Of a DNA stretch of 50,818 nt, positions 9,058-18,758 are shown piece after piece (within the stretch, counting starts at the first letter, position 1; each line of letters begins with the position of its first letter). The stretch comes from Bacteroidaceae bacterium. GTDB taxonomy: Bacteria > Bacteroidota > Bacteroidia > Bacteroidales > Bacteroidaceae. The position numbers and the translations under genes were made by a program. Where the stretch lies: contig JAFZVW010000050.1 in assembly GCA_017617635.1 (NCBI GenBank), positions 1-50,818 on the forward strand, given 5' to 3'. The notes below the pieces were generated by a model. It made no database searches. It saw only the letters and a program-made list of their open reading frames with translations, and was not told the origin of the DNA.

Positions 9058-10321
9058 CGACTCTTATAATCCCACTCTCCAAAAGGGAAACAGTGGATAT
9101 AATGCAGGAGGATGGGTTTCGGCACTGCAAAAGGAAATAGCATGTCGGGAAGACATACAACTGGCTATAGCTAATATAAGTGCCCGACCTGAAAAACCGG
9201 TGACAGCAGGAAATACTACTTGCTATGCTGTACACGTGAAGCCAATGAGCCGGTTGGAGAAGTTTATTTTTTACTATGGTGGATATAAAAAAGCCGATAG
9301 TCAGTCAATAAAGACACAGCTGAGTGCTATCGTTGACGATTTTAACCCAGACATTATCCAGGTATTTGGCATCGAAGACCCGTTAGCTGTCATTATTGGT
9401 GAAACACGTCAACCGGTGGTTGTCCATCTGCAAGGTATATTGGCTCCTTGTGCCAATGCTTTCTATCCGCCGGCTTTCAATGAGTACTCTTTCCTTCATC
9501 CTTTTACTTTCAGGGAAAGGATTGCCAGGAATGGTTTTGTGTTTACCCATAAACATATGCATATCAGGGCTGAAAAAGAGAAACTGCTTTTCAAGAATAT
9601 GAAGTATTGTATGGGTAGGACAGAATGGGACTTCCGTGTTTCAAGGCTGTTGTCACCTCAGTCTGTCTATTATCATGGGGGGGAGGCTTTGAGGGACGTT
9701 TTCTACGAAAAGGCCGGAACTTGGCGGTGGCCTAAAAACAAAAGATTCACCATTTTCTCTACAGTTTCTGAAAACCTATACAAAGGACTGGATTTTATAT
9801 TAAAGACGGCAGCATTACTCAAACAGAATTCGTCCATCGAGTTTGAATGGCACATTGCCGGTATTGGCGAGAAATCCATACTTAAGGATTTTACAGAACG
9901 GGTAACCGCTATTCAAACCGATTCTGTTAAAGTCAGATGTTTAAGTGTCCTTAGCGAATCTGAACTGGCGGAGAAACTGCTGGATGCCCATGTATATGTT
10001 CATCCTTCTTATATTGACAATAGCCCTAATAGTCTTTGTGAAGCCCAGATGTTAGGCTTGCCTGTAATAGCAACCTATGTAGGTGGAATTCCTTCTTTGG
10101 TAGCCAATAAGGAAACTGGTTATCTTGTCCCCGCAAATGCGCCGTTTGAGCTTGCCTACTTGCTAAAGAGCATATATGAAAAACCAGAGCAAATACTTGG
10201 CGTAGCAGCCAAGGGAGCCGAAGTGGCATTCCAGCGTCATCGCAAAGATAATATTGCAGAAGAACTAATCGAAAATTACAACCAAATTATTGCTCATCAT
10301 GAGAATACTTTACATATTTAA
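9038..10321 (+). CDS. Glycosyltransferase family 4
   Basis: This 427-residue soluble protein has a GT-B layout. The N-terminal half opens with MKVLWLNDSYNPT and a glycine-rich patch (GYNAGGWVSAL). The C-terminal half carries the GT4 nucleotide-sugar site (YVHPSYIDNSPNSLCEA, then GLPVIATYVGGIPSLV). The start at ATG 9038 overlaps the upstream polymerase gene, implying translational coupling. It should add one sugar to the lipid-linked repeat unit on the cytoplasmic face. Donor and acceptor cannot be told from sequence. Confidence 0.88.
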   Translation: MKVLWLNDSYNPTLQKGNSGYNAGGWVSALQKEIACREDIQLAIANISARPEKPVTAGNTTCYAVHVKPMSRLEKFIFYYGGYKKADSQSIKTQLSAIVDDFNPDIIQVFGIEDPLAVIIGETRQPVVVHLQGILAPCANAFYPPAFNEYSFLHPFTFRERIARNGFVFTHKHMHIRAEKEKLLFKNMKYCMGRTEWDFRVSRLLSPQSVYYHGGEALRDVFYEKAGTWRWPKNKRFTIFSTVSENLYKGLDFILKTAALLKQNSSIEFEWHIAGIGEKSILKDFTERVTAIQTDSVKVRCLSVLSESELAEKLLDAHVYVHPSYIDNSPNSLCEAQMLGLPVIATYVGGIPSLVANKETGYLVPANAPFELAYLLKSIYEKPEQILGVAAKGAEVAFQRHRKDNIAEELIENYNQIIAHHENTLHI

Positions 10322-11402
10322 TTCCCTGAACTTTTCGGGGGCAGAACTCATGTATGTTCAGGCCTCTGAAACCCTTAAAACAAGGGGCTATACATTATTT
10401 GCGCTCATTACCGCAGAAGATGACGGAAACTACCGTCAACAATTCGAGGCGCACGGTTTTGACATAGCCAAGATACCATGTAAACCATCAATCTCAAAGA
10501 GAATAGTATTCTATTCAAAATTGAAGAGACTGATAAAAGACAAGCAGATAGATATTGTTCATGTCCAGCGAAGCGACTTGTTCTTTGTCGCTGCCTGTGC
10601 CGCTAAAGCGTGTCATGCCAAATGTGTCTACTCTGTTAATAATACTTTTACATCACATTGGTATTCATACGCCTGGCATTTTATAAAACGCTTATTGGCA
10701 CGCCGAATCCTTAATTGCAAATTCCATTGTGGCAGCGATACGGTCTATCAGCATGAGGCAAGCTACTATCATAATAAAGGTATTGTCTCATATTGGTGGT
10801 ATGACGAAAAAGACTATTATCCTGCTACGGCAGAGGAGCGGGATGCGGCTCGTAAGGAGTTGTCCATAGACAACAATTCTTTTGTTATCACAACAGCAGG
10901 AAGTTGCGGCTATCAGAAACATCATGAAGATATATTTGAGGCATTATCCATTATTAAAAATGATATCCCGAACCTTTTGTTCCTGCATTTAGGCACAGGG
11001 GCACTCGAAAATAAAGAAAGGGAAATGTGCGAGAATCTGGGATTGACATCAAATGTCAGATTCTGTGGTAACCAAAAGGATTTCAGAAAATATCTCATCG
11101 TCTCGGACCTTTATGTCATGACCAGTCGTTTTGAAGGATTGTCAAATGCAACCATAGATGCTTTGGCATGCAAGATTCCGGCAGTCTTATATAATGTAAC
11201 TGGATTGAGAGATTATAATATATCTGGAGAAAACACCGAACTGATAGACGAAGATCCACTTCTTCTGGCAAATTCAATTAAGCGGTTATATGAAGACCAT
11301 TCAAGAAGGCAGCAGCTTGCTGAGAGTGGTTATAATCTTGTTACACACAAATATGGTTCCAAGTATTGCATAGATAATCTTATAAACACGTTTTACAAGT
11401 AA
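10299..11402 (+). CDS. Glycosyltransferase family 4
   Basis: Starting at ATG 10299 gives 367 residues (MRILYIFNSLNFSGAELMYV), preferred to an in-frame TTG nine bases earlier. It overlaps the previous glycosyltransferase by 23 bases. The C-terminal half has the GT4 signature (YVMTSRFEGLSNATIDALA, then PAVLYNVTGLRDY). An earlier VITTAGSCGYQKHHEDIFEA segment matches the start of the second Rossmann domain. It is a cytoplasmic sugar transferase of the repeat-unit assembly line; specificity unknown. Confidence 0.88.
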   Translation: MRILYIFNSLNFSGAELMYVQASETLKTRGYTLFALITAEDDGNYRQQFEAHGFDIAKIPCKPSISKRIVFYSKLKRLIKDKQIDIVHVQRSDLFFVAACAAKACHAKCVYSVNNTFTSHWYSYAWHFIKRLLARRILNCKFHCGSDTVYQHEASYYHNKGIVSYWWYDEKDYYPATAEERDAARKELSIDNNSFVITTAGSCGYQKHHEDIFEALSIIKNDIPNLLFLHLGTGALENKEREMCENLGLTSNVRFCGNQKDFRKYLIVSDLYVMTSRFEGLSNATIDALACKIPAVLYNVTGLRDYNISGENTELIDEDPLLLANSIKRLYEDHSRRQQLAESGYNLVTHKYGSKYCIDNLINTFYK

Positions 11403-11413
11403 ATTCAAAGGAT

Positions 11414-12529
11414 ATGAGCAAGAATAAGATTTTAGTAACCAGGTCGTCAATGCCTCCTTTCGAGGAATATGTCAACGAAATCAAGGAAATTTGGGAATCA
11501 CATTGGTTAACCAATATGGGACCTAAACATAATCAGCTCAAGGAGAAGTTGAAAGACTATCTGGGGGTGGACAATATTTCGCTGTTTACAAATGGACACA
11601 ACGCCCTCGAGTTGTGTTTACAGGCAATGAACCTGAATGGGGAAGTTATTACAACACCATTTACATTTGCGTCAACAACACATGCAATTGTCAGAAACGG
11701 TTTGACTCCTGTTTTTTGTGATATTGATCCTAAGGACTATACCATAGATGCCGACAAGATAGAATCACTCGTCACAGACAAAACGTCTGCCATTGTTCCT
11801 GTACATATATATGGTAACATTTGCAATATTGAAAAGATAGAGCAGATTGCATATAAATATGGATTGAAAGTTATATACGATGCAGCTCATGCATTTGGTA
11901 TTAAATACAAGGGGAAAGGCATCGGTAATTACGGTGATGCGTCTATATTCAGTTTTCATGCGACAAAGGTTTTCAATACAATAGAAGGTGGAGCTGTGTG
12001 CTACCGGGACGAGGAAGTCGGACGAACACTCTACCAGCTTCATGATTTTGGCATTAAGGATGCAGAAACGGTTAATGGTATAGGAACAAATGCCAAAATG
12101 AATGAATTCTGCGCAGCGATGGGTATTTGTAACCTGCGGTATATTGATGCAGAAATTGCTAAAAGAAAAAAGGTCTATGAGTGCTATATGGACAATTTGT
12201 CTGGCATAGATGGTTTGCGAGTCAATGTTATACAGAGTGATACTGTACCTAACTACTCGTACTTTCCTGTCGTCATTGATGAAAAAATATTTGGTGCGAC
12301 GAGAAACGAGGTAATGGACAACTTGATGCGTAATGATATTTACTCCAGGAAATATTTCTATCCGCTGACAAATGCGTTTGACAGCTATCACGGACGTTTT
12401 AATCCGCTTCAAACTCCTATAGCCTTACATATAAGTAAGCGTGTGTTGACACTTCCGATGTATGCTGATCTTGACATTGCTGAAGTGAAACGCATTTCGC
12501 AAATCATACGTTCCTCAGCTAACAAATAA
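11414..12529 (+). CDS. DegT/DnrJ/EryC1/StrS family sugar aminotransferase
   Basis: This 371-residue PLP enzyme has the family layout: TNGHNALELCLQAM near residue 60, TPFTFASTTHAIVRNG near 80, and DAAHAFGIKYKGKGIGNYGD near 160. The PLP lysine is at about 185 in FSFHATKVFNTIEGGA. Members transaminate keto-sugar nucleotides to amino sugars. Its place in a glycan operon implies the polymer contains an amino-deoxy sugar. No dedicated dehydratase or epimerase lies next to it, so the keto-sugar would have to be made elsewhere in the genome. Family certain, substrate not. Confidence 0.9.
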   Translation: MSKNKILVTRSSMPPFEEYVNEIKEIWESHWLTNMGPKHNQLKEKLKDYLGVDNISLFTNGHNALELCLQAMNLNGEVITTPFTFASTTHAIVRNGLTPVFCDIDPKDYTIDADKIESLVTDKTSAIVPVHIYGNICNIEKIEQIAYKYGLKVIYDAAHAFGIKYKGKGIGNYGDASIFSFHATKVFNTIEGGAVCYRDEEVGRTLYQLHDFGIKDAETVNGIGTNAKMNEFCAAMGICNLRYIDAEIAKRKKVYECYMDNLSGIDGLRVNVIQSDTVPNYSYFPVVIDEKIFGATRNEVMDNLMRNDIYSRKYFYPLTNAFDSYHGRFNPLQTPIALHISKRVLTLPMYADLDIAEVKRISQIIRSSANK

Positions 12530-12543
12530 GTGGTTGTAAAGTG

Positions 12544-13362
12544 ATGATTTCCGTTGCAGTTCTTATAACGGTATTTAACAGGAAAGAAGAGACGCTGCGG
12601 TGTCTGCAATCCATTCGGGCTCAAGAACTTCCTTGTGGCAGTGAACTGACTGTCTATTTGACAAACGATGGATGTACGGATGGCACTCCCGAAGCAATTA
12701 GGGCGCAATATCCAGATGTCAGAATCATTGATGGCGACGGAACGCTGTTTTGGAACAGGGGTATGCATACAGCATGGTCTGCGGCAGCAAAGGATAAGGA
12801 CTACGACTTCTACTTGTGGCTGAACGACGATTGTTTTCTTTATCCTCAAATGTTACGGATGCTTGTTGACGCCTCGTCAACAAAAGATGACAAAGCTATC
12901 ATTGTCGGGGCGACACAAACATCTGACCATACCCGGCAGACATACGGTGGTAGAATGAATGATAACTCGTTTCCTGTAATGGCAGATGGGCTTCATGCTG
13001 TGGATTATTTCAATGGAAACATTGTGCTGATACCTCGATTGGTATTTCTTAGCTTAGGCAACCTTGACAGCTATTTCACACATCGCTTTGGCGATTTCGA
13101 CTATGGTCTGCGTGCACGGAAAGCTAATATAGGAATTTATCAGATTGATGAGTTTTTAGGAGAATGTGATTTACATGAATCATTGGATAAATGGTGCAAT
13201 CCTAAGATTCCGTTCATAGAGCGCTGGAAAGCGTTGTGGAAGCCTAATGGTATGCCGCCCCATGAAGTCTTCCATTTTGAAAGGAAACATCATGGATTTC
13301 ATAAAGCATTTTCTGCTTACTTTTCAACTATCATGCATTGCTTCATACCTTCACTATGGTAA
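12544..13362 (+). CDS. Glycosyltransferase family 2
   Basis: About 272 residues from ATG 12544 (GTG 12541 is directly upstream in frame). The GT-A fold is clear: SVAVLITVFNRKEETLRCL at the start, YLTNDGCTDGT near residue 40, and an acidic LNDDC metal site near 97. A DYFNGNIVLIPR segment near 155 and GDFDYGLRARKANIG near 182 resemble rhamnosyltransferase-like GT2 enzymes. It is a cytoplasmic transferase for repeat-unit assembly. Specificity is a guess. Confidence 0.87.
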   Translation: MISVAVLITVFNRKEETLRCLQSIRAQELPCGSELTVYLTNDGCTDGTPEAIRAQYPDVRIIDGDGTLFWNRGMHTAWSAAAKDKDYDFYLWLNDDCFLYPQMLRMLVDASSTKDDKAIIVGATQTSDHTRQTYGGRMNDNSFPVMADGLHAVDYFNGNIVLIPRLVFLSLGNLDSYFTHRFGDFDYGLRARKANIGIYQIDEFLGECDLHESLDKWCNPKIPFIERWKALWKPNGMPPHEVFHFERKHHGFHKAFSAYFSTIMHCFIPSLW

Positions 13363-13383
13363 TAATCGTCTATAAATTATAAG

Positions 13384-14433
13384 ATGAATAATCAGATGGA
13401 ATATAAACTGCTTGCCGTAAGTTCATTCAATGAAGTCAATATTGGGGACTATATACAGGCATTGGCTGCATCACAATTTTTACCCGATAGAAATGGTTTT
13501 GTAGAGCGGGAAGAATTGAAATCATATACCGGAAAACCATGCAAAATAATCATGAATGGCTGGTTTATGCACAATCCGGAAGAATGGCCTCCTGCTCCAC
13601 AGATTAGTCCGCTATTCATCGCTTTTCATATCAATAGTCTGGCTCAGGCTCAACTCCTTTCCAGGCAAAGTCTTGACTATTTGAAAATGCATGAGCCAAT
13701 AGGTTGCCGTGATACAGCAACTGCAGACATGCTTGTGAAAGAAGGAATTAAAGCCTATTTTTCAGGCTGTCTGACACTTACATTAGGATATAAGTACAAA
13801 GCAGCCCAACGGGATGGCAATATTTATTTTGTTGACCCTTACTTTGTAACAAACTGGACAATTACGACAACTATAAAAAGTGCTGTCTACCTATTTCTGC
13901 ACTGGAAAGCTATTAATACGATTGCACGAAAGCATCCGGAACAAAAGACAGGATTAAGGAAAAGATTCATACTGGCTAATTTTTACAAACAGTATGTGCG
14001 TGTGTTTACGAAGTCCGTATTGCTTAATGCTACTTATATTTGTCAACAGAACACGGATTATCGCAAAAAGTTTGCTACAGATGAAGCTCTTTTGAATGAA
14101 GCGGAAAGACTGGTGCAATTATACGCAAAAGCTACATTGGTTGTCACTTCCCGCATTCACTGTGCTTTGCCTTGTCTTGGATTAAATACTCCCGTGATCT
14201 ACACCGAAAACAGCAGTCAGTCGGAAGCCAGCCGCTGTCGATTGGGTGGACTGCGAGAACTCTTTAATGTCATGTTGTGGAAAGATGGCAAACTACAGCC
14301 AGAGTTTCCTTTAAACGGGAAGATATCCTCTACTGACAATATTCCTGTTAACAAGCAGAAGTGGATGCCATTGGCAGAAAACATAAAAGAATGTATTGAG
14401 AAATGGATTAGACAAACATCGGCAAAACATTAA
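13384..14433 (+). CDS. Polysaccharide pyruvyl transferase family protein
   Basis: This 349-residue protein has the polysaccharide pyruvyl transferase pattern. It opens FNEVNIGDYIQALAA near the N-terminus, with HEPIGCRDTATADMLVKEGI near residue 105. The conserved C-terminal SRIHCALPCLGLNTPVIY motif is near 258. Family members add ketal-linked pyruvate from phosphoenolpyruvate to a sugar, giving an acidic polymer. ATG 13384 or 13399 could be the start. It sits between a glycosyltransferase and a small membrane peptide in the same operon. Confidence 0.82.
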   Translation: MNNQMEYKLLAVSSFNEVNIGDYIQALAASQFLPDRNGFVEREELKSYTGKPCKIIMNGWFMHNPEEWPPAPQISPLFIAFHINSLAQAQLLSRQSLDYLKMHEPIGCRDTATADMLVKEGIKAYFSGCLTLTLGYKYKAAQRDGNIYFVDPYFVTNWTITTTIKSAVYLFLHWKAINTIARKHPEQKTGLRKRFILANFYKQYVRVFTKSVLLNATYICQQNTDYRKKFATDEALLNEAERLVQLYAKATLVVTSRIHCALPCLGLNTPVIYTENSSQSEASRCRLGGLRELFNVMLWKDGKLQPEFPLNGKISSTDNIPVNKQKWMPLAENIKECIEKWIRQTSAKH

Positions 14434-14456
14434 TCAATAGAAAAACTCGCAAACTC

Positions 14457-14555
14457 ATGAATAAATCACATCCTAACTTCCGCCTTTGGTGCTTATTGGC
14501 AGCTATTCCTGTTATAATAATCATCGCAGTCTATCTTATGTTCGCTTTTAAGTAA
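14457..14555 (+). CDS. Small single-helix membrane peptide (32 residues)
   Basis: An ATG at 14457 opens a 32-residue frame: a short polar start (MNKSHPNFR), one strongly hydrophobic stretch (CLLAAIPVIIIIAVYLMFAF) and a terminal lysine. Its stop codon overlaps the wzx start codon (TAATG), and it begins 23 bases after the pyruvyltransferase gene. That spacing and the clean helix suggest a real translated gene coupled to wzx. I know no family for it. It might assist the flippase or simply couple translation. Chance occurrence cannot be excluded. Confidence 0.5.
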   Translation: MNKSHPNFRLWCLLAAIPVIIIIAVYLMFAFK

Positions 14556-16096
14556 TGAGTCAAGTAGCTAATAGAATTATAAAAAACACGGGGTGGCTAT
14601 ATGTGAAGATGAGCATAACGATGTTCATCTCACTATGGGTTACTCGTCTTATTCTTTTATCACTTGGTGCCAGCGATTTTGGAATCTATGCTATTGTTGG
14701 CGGTGCCATCAGTATGTTGGGCTTCTTCAATGGAGCTCTTTCAAGTGCAACCGTAAGGTTCATGGCATACGCAGAGGGACAGTCTGATCAGAACAAAAAA
14801 ACTACTATTTTTAACGTATGCTCAGTTCTTCATTTATGCATCGCTGCAATAATGGTTCTTGTGTTGCTTGTAGCTGCTTTGATCTTCTTCAATGGTGTCC
14901 TGAATATCCCTCCTGGTCGTATGAATGCTGCCTATGTGGTTTACGGCAGTTTGGTGTCCGGTGTATTCTTTGATATATCGCGAGTACCATACGATTCTGT
15001 TGTAAATGCTCATGAGCACATGAAGTTCTATGCGATATTGGGCATCGTGGAAAGTTTGCTGAAACTGGCTGTAGCTTTTGCATGTGTATATACCTCCAAG
15101 GATAAATTGGTCGTTTATGGTGTGTTAATGGCTGTCATTCCATTGGTGTCATATTTTGCAACGCGTGGCTTCTGCAAAAGGCGTTACAGCGAATGTGTAT
15201 TTGCCCCTCGTATCTATTGGGACAAAAAGAACATGAAAGAGATGCTGTCGTTCGCCTCCTGGAATTTTACCACAAGCATGGCTAGCATGATTAGCTTCTA
15301 TGGCTCCGGTATCGTGCTGAATCACTTCTTTGGTACGCTCCTGAATGCTGCATACGGAATTGCTAATCAGCTTAACGGTCAATTGATGACTTTCTCATCA
15401 AATATGCTAAAGGCTGTCATCCCAGTTATAACCAAATCGGAGGGAAGTGGACAACGTACAGCAATGATACACCGGTCAACTATTGCCTGTAAATACTCGT
15501 ATCTGATTTTGGCTATCTTTGCCATTCCTTTTATTCTGGAGATGAATTTTATCTTGAGAATCTGGCTAAAAGAGGTGCCTGAATGGGCAGTGCTTTTTTC
15601 ACAATTGACACTTGTCCAATCGTTAATTTCGCAGATGACTATAGCCTATGTTGCCTCTATTCATGCTGAAGGGAATATCTCGCTATTCAGTAAGGTAAGA
15701 AGTGTTTTCAACCTTATAACAATCGTGCTGATTGTGTTGTTTTTTGCACTTGGTTCGTCACCAGTCATGCTGTTTGTGGTTTCTATAGGATGGACTGGTA
15801 TCGTAGGAGCAGTTAGCATGGTTTATTTCATGAAACGCAATTGCGGTATGGAATATGGAACATTTATCCGTAATCTCTTGTTCCCTGTATTAGGTGTAAC
15901 ATCATGTAGTATTTTAATTGGAATAATCCCCATGATGTTTATGGAAGCATCATTCATTAGGTTGATTACTACCTCTTGTCTGTCGCTTATCGGTTTTTGC
16001 ATTGGCTATTGGCTGCTTGCTACTAATGATGATGAAAAAAACGTCATAAGGAACGTCGTCAAACTACTCTATGCGAAAATCATTCGATCACGATGA
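14555..16096 (+). CDS. Wzx-type lipid-linked oligosaccharide flippase
   Basis: This 513-residue protein has about 12-14 transmembrane helices in the MATE/MOP polysaccharide-transporter pattern. It opens ANRIIKNTGWLYVKMSITMF, with VTRLILLSLGASDFGIYAIVGG near residue 30 and NHFFGTLLNAAYGIANQL near 255. It should move the undecaprenyl-linked repeat unit across the inner membrane for polymerisation by the Wzy-like protein. The start codon overlaps the stop of the preceding small peptide, and the stop abuts an ATG of the next gene. Confidence 0.9.
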   Translation: MSQVANRIIKNTGWLYVKMSITMFISLWVTRLILLSLGASDFGIYAIVGGAISMLGFFNGALSSATVRFMAYAEGQSDQNKKTTIFNVCSVLHLCIAAIMVLVLLVAALIFFNGVLNIPPGRMNAAYVVYGSLVSGVFFDISRVPYDSVVNAHEHMKFYAILGIVESLLKLAVAFACVYTSKDKLVVYGVLMAVIPLVSYFATRGFCKRRYSECVFAPRIYWDKKNMKEMLSFASWNFTTSMASMISFYGSGIVLNHFFGTLLNAAYGIANQLNGQLMTFSSNMLKAVIPVITKSEGSGQRTAMIHRSTIACKYSYLILAIFAIPFILEMNFILRIWLKEVPEWAVLFSQLTLVQSLISQMTIAYVASIHAEGNISLFSKVRSVFNLITIVLIVLFFALGSSPVMLFVVSIGWTGIVGAVSMVYFMKRNCGMEYGTFIRNLLFPVLGVTSCSILIGIIPMMFMEASFIRLITTSCLSLIGFCIGYWLLATNDDEKNVIRNVVKLLYAKIIRSR

Positions 16097-16126
16097 ATGC
16101 AGACATGTTGTAAAATAGTGAACGTT

Positions 16127-16885
16127 ATGAAACAGGAAACGAAATACTTCAACGTCAAGATTGAGTTCGACCGTGATAAGGTTGATACCATCATTCTCAA
16201 TGCCATAGAAAAGGGTGTTCCCGGATATGTTTGTGCCATTGAGTCAAACAACTTGACTGTGGCAAATAAGAATCCTGAGTTTATGGAGGTTGTCAATGGT
16301 GCTCTGGTAAATAGCTGCGACGGTTCGGTTTTGGCAAAAATCCTGGGTTGGATTTATAACAAGCCTTTCGACAGCTACATAGGGGGCGACCTTTTTCTCA
16401 AATTCATCAAGATGCAGCGCTTTCGCCAGTTCTATTTGGGTAACACGCCGGAGGTGCTGGCTGGTTTGAAAGCCAATATGTCGAAATTGGACCCAAAGAT
16501 AGCAGGCATGCGGTTCGAGACTTTGCCTTTCTGCAAAGTGGATGAGTTCGACTACCAAGCCATTGCAGACAGAATCAATGCCGATAACCCTGACATCATT
16601 TGGGTATCGCTTGGTGCTCCCAAGCAGGAGATATTCATGTCGCGGCTGAAGCCCTATCTGAAGCGAGGGGTGATGTTCGGCTATGGTGCTGTGTTTAATT
16701 TCCACTCTGGCACAGGTCCTGTAAAACGGGCACCCAAATGGATGCTTCGCATGCGGTTGGAGTGGTTATACAGGGCATTTGAGGAACCGCAGAAGAACAT
16801 CCCTCGCTATTGGGGTTTTATAAAAATCCTGCCCAGCCTTATCATGGAAGAAAGACGCAAGGTAAAAAACTTTGCAGCTCTTTAA
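16127..16885 (+). CDS. WecB/TagA/CpsF family glycosyltransferase (GT26)
   Basis: About 252 residues from ATG 16127. An in-frame ATG at 16097, touching the wzx stop codon, would add ten residues unlike the family. Key family features are visible: an early VCAIESNNLTVANKNPEF, the NSCDGSVLAKILGW region with the conserved Asp, YIGGDLFLKF, and IIWVSLGAPKQEIFM near residue 160. A FGYGAVFNFHSGTGPVKRAPKW motif follows. Relatives transfer HexNAc or mannosaminuronate-type sugars to undecaprenyl-diphosphate-GlcNAc as the second sugar. It is followed by the initiating transferase, so the two may make the first disaccharide. Confidence 0.9.
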   Translation: MKQETKYFNVKIEFDRDKVDTIILNAIEKGVPGYVCAIESNNLTVANKNPEFMEVVNGALVNSCDGSVLAKILGWIYNKPFDSYIGGDLFLKFIKMQRFRQFYLGNTPEVLAGLKANMSKLDPKIAGMRFETLPFCKVDEFDYQAIADRINADNPDIIWVSLGAPKQEIFMSRLKPYLKRGVMFGYGAVFNFHSGTGPVKRAPKWMLRMRLEWLYRAFEEPQKNIPRYWGFIKILPSLIMEERRKVKNFAAL

Positions 16886-16896
16886 AATAGTATATA

Positions 16897-17511
16897 ATGA
16901 AACAGAAGCGGTCGTATATAGCATATAATATTTTCCATCGGGGACTTGACATTGTCGTGTCTCTGTTTCTGCTAATATTGGTTCTTCCGTTCTTTCCTAT
17001 TGTTGCGTTCATCATCAAGTATCAGAGTCCGGGACCTCTGTTCTTCTCTCAGGAGCGGACAGGACTTGACGGAAAGACCTTCAGGATGTACAAGTTCCGT
17101 TCGATGCATGTGAATACGGAGTCGAACTCAAAGCAGGCAACAGTCAACGATCCGCGTAAGTTCCCCTTTGGGAAAATCATGCGCAGGACCAGCATTGACG
17201 AACTGCCGCAGCTCTTTAATATCCTGATTGGTGATATGAGTGTTATCGGGCCGCGTCCCCACATGCTTGCACATACGGAATACTATACCAAGAACATTCC
17301 TTTCTATATGGAGCGGCATGCAGTCAGGCCGGGACTTACGGGATGGGCACAGGTTACGGGATGGCGAGGTGACACCCCGGAAATATGGATGATGGAGGGA
17401 CGCGTTATCCGTGATTTGTGGTATATAGATCACCGTAGCGTCAAGCTGGACATCAAGATTCTGGTGCTGACTGTCTTATGTGTTATATTCCCGGCTAAGG
17501 GAGCGCATTGA
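16897..17511 (+). CDS. Undecaprenyl-phosphate sugar-1-phosphate transferase (initiating transferase)
   Basis: This 204-residue monotopic/PglC-like bacterial sugar transferase has one membrane helix at about 15-40. Classic motifs follow: SPGPLFFSQERTGLDGKTF, MYKFRSMHVN, RRTSIDELPQLFNILIGDMS, IGPRPHM and RPGLTGWAQVTGWRG. It transfers a sugar phosphate from a UDP-sugar to undecaprenyl phosphate, starting the repeat unit. It is the last gene of the forward operon and converges with the reverse-strand tailoring cluster. Confidence 0.93.
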   Translation: MKQKRSYIAYNIFHRGLDIVVSLFLLILVLPFFPIVAFIIKYQSPGPLFFSQERTGLDGKTFRMYKFRSMHVNTESNSKQATVNDPRKFPFGKIMRRTSIDELPQLFNILIGDMSVIGPRPHMLAHTEYYTKNIPFYMERHAVRPGLTGWAQVTGWRGDTPEIWMMEGRVIRDLWYIDHRSVKLDIKILVLTVLCVIFPAKGAH

Positions 17512-17551
17512 TTATAACCAGTTTGTTATTGTAACCTGATCCGGTTATAAT
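17511..17551. terminator. Possible bidirectional terminator between convergent operons
   Basis: ATTATAACC at 17511-17519 and GGTTATAAT at 17543-17551 are perfect inverted copies spaced by 23 bases. The element spans the stop codons of both converging genes. The stem is AT-rich with no long T-run, so termination strength is uncertain. Confidence 0.4.
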
Positions 17552-18758
17552 ATTCTACCATCTGTCTTGCTTTGTTATCCCAAGAGAGTTCTTCCGCTCT
17601 CTCTTTGCATTTTTGGGACATCGCAGCCAAAATGTCGCGGTGTTGATATAAATATTCGATTCCTTCTGCGAAGTCCTTTTCTGACTGATGAGGATTAGAT
17701 AGGGGAATCTTTATGCCTACCTGCTCATTAACACAATCTCCTTGCCCACATGTGTGAAAGCAAAGTACAGGCAAACCACAACCAATTGCTTCAAGCACGA
17801 CATGAGGGGTACCCTCGGCAACGCTTGTAAACAAAAACAAGTTTGATTTCCTCATCAATTCGAGTACATCATCATGGTTGATGCTTCCATGCACTATGCA
17901 GTTATCAGCCAAACCGACAGATTCTGCAATTTGCATATACTCACGCATATCTCCTCCGCCTACTATATGCAACTTGATATCATGATGGTAAGCACTGGCA
18001 ACACTTCTTATAGCCAAGGCCAGTTGTTTCCTAAAATCCGTCTTGCCCACCCATAAAATGTCAAACGATTGTTTTTTGTCAATATCAGTCTTTTGATACC
18101 CGATAGGATAGGTGCCTGTTTCATTCATCAGCGGGCTGTCAATACCAAAATACTTCTTGAAACTGATGACGCTATTAGATGAGGCAGATAAAACCAATGA
18201 TGCTGTTTTTACCGCTTCATGCATTCTCGTCCCATATTTGAGCTGGCATATGGTAATGGTGTTTTTAAGCCAGAGGAATATTTTTGTAGGCAAAGAAGCA
18301 CCATTGGCATAAGATAATGGAAACGATACCTTGGCATCCACCGGTCCCCATACAAATGGTATTCCGGTTTCCCTGCTTACCTTCCATAAATAACCAGGTT
18401 CACGAAATCCTATCATATTCAGTTGATGCAGAATATCAATTTTTTCTTTTTTACAGATATTCCTTGCTATATCAGCTGTTTTCTTTTGCCAATCCCTATA
18501 GTATAAGTAAAACCGCCAGTCACCTTGGTTCCAGCACATCTTCCGGACAGAATCCGAAATGGGATTATAGTAAAAATGCATATTGCTCCCATGCTCTATT
18601 GTCGGTATGACTGACTCAATCTTGTCACGGAACTCACCTTCTGTAATGATATGCAGCTCACAATACTTTGCGAGATTGACACACCAGTTCCATCCCATTC
18701 CAGGCTCGCTCCCCATTCCTGGCGAACAGGCATATGAATTAACTAAAACCTTTAGCAT
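17526..18758 (-). CDS. Glycosyltransferase family 4
   Basis: This 410-residue GT-B protein opens MLKVLVNSYACSPGMGSEPG. The C-terminal half has FDILWVGKTDFRKQLALAI, LHIVGGGDMREYMQIAE, SNLFLFTSVAEGTPHVVLEA and GCGLPVLCFHTCGQGDCV, the expected GT4 donor site. It is the last gene of a reverse-strand run of five glycan genes and its start overlaps the upstream oxidoreductase gene by 7 bases. It is likely another sugar transferase for the same or a linked surface glycan. Confidence 0.88.
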   Translation of the reverse strand: MLKVLVNSYACSPGMGSEPGMGWNWCVNLAKYCELHIITEGEFRDKIESVIPTIEHGSNMHFYYNPISDSVRKMCWNQGDWRFYLYYRDWQKKTADIARNICKKEKIDILHQLNMIGFREPGYLWKVSRETGIPFVWGPVDAKVSFPLSYANGASLPTKIFLWLKNTITICQLKYGTRMHEAVKTASLVLSASSNSVISFKKYFGIDSPLMNETGTYPIGYQKTDIDKKQSFDILWVGKTDFRKQLALAIRSVASAYHHDIKLHIVGGGDMREYMQIAESVGLADNCIVHGSINHDDVLELMRKSNLFLFTSVAEGTPHVVLEAIGCGLPVLCFHTCGQGDCVNEQVGIKIPLSNPHQSEKDFAEGIEYLYQHRDILAAMSQKCKERAEELSWDNKARQMVEYYNRIRLQ

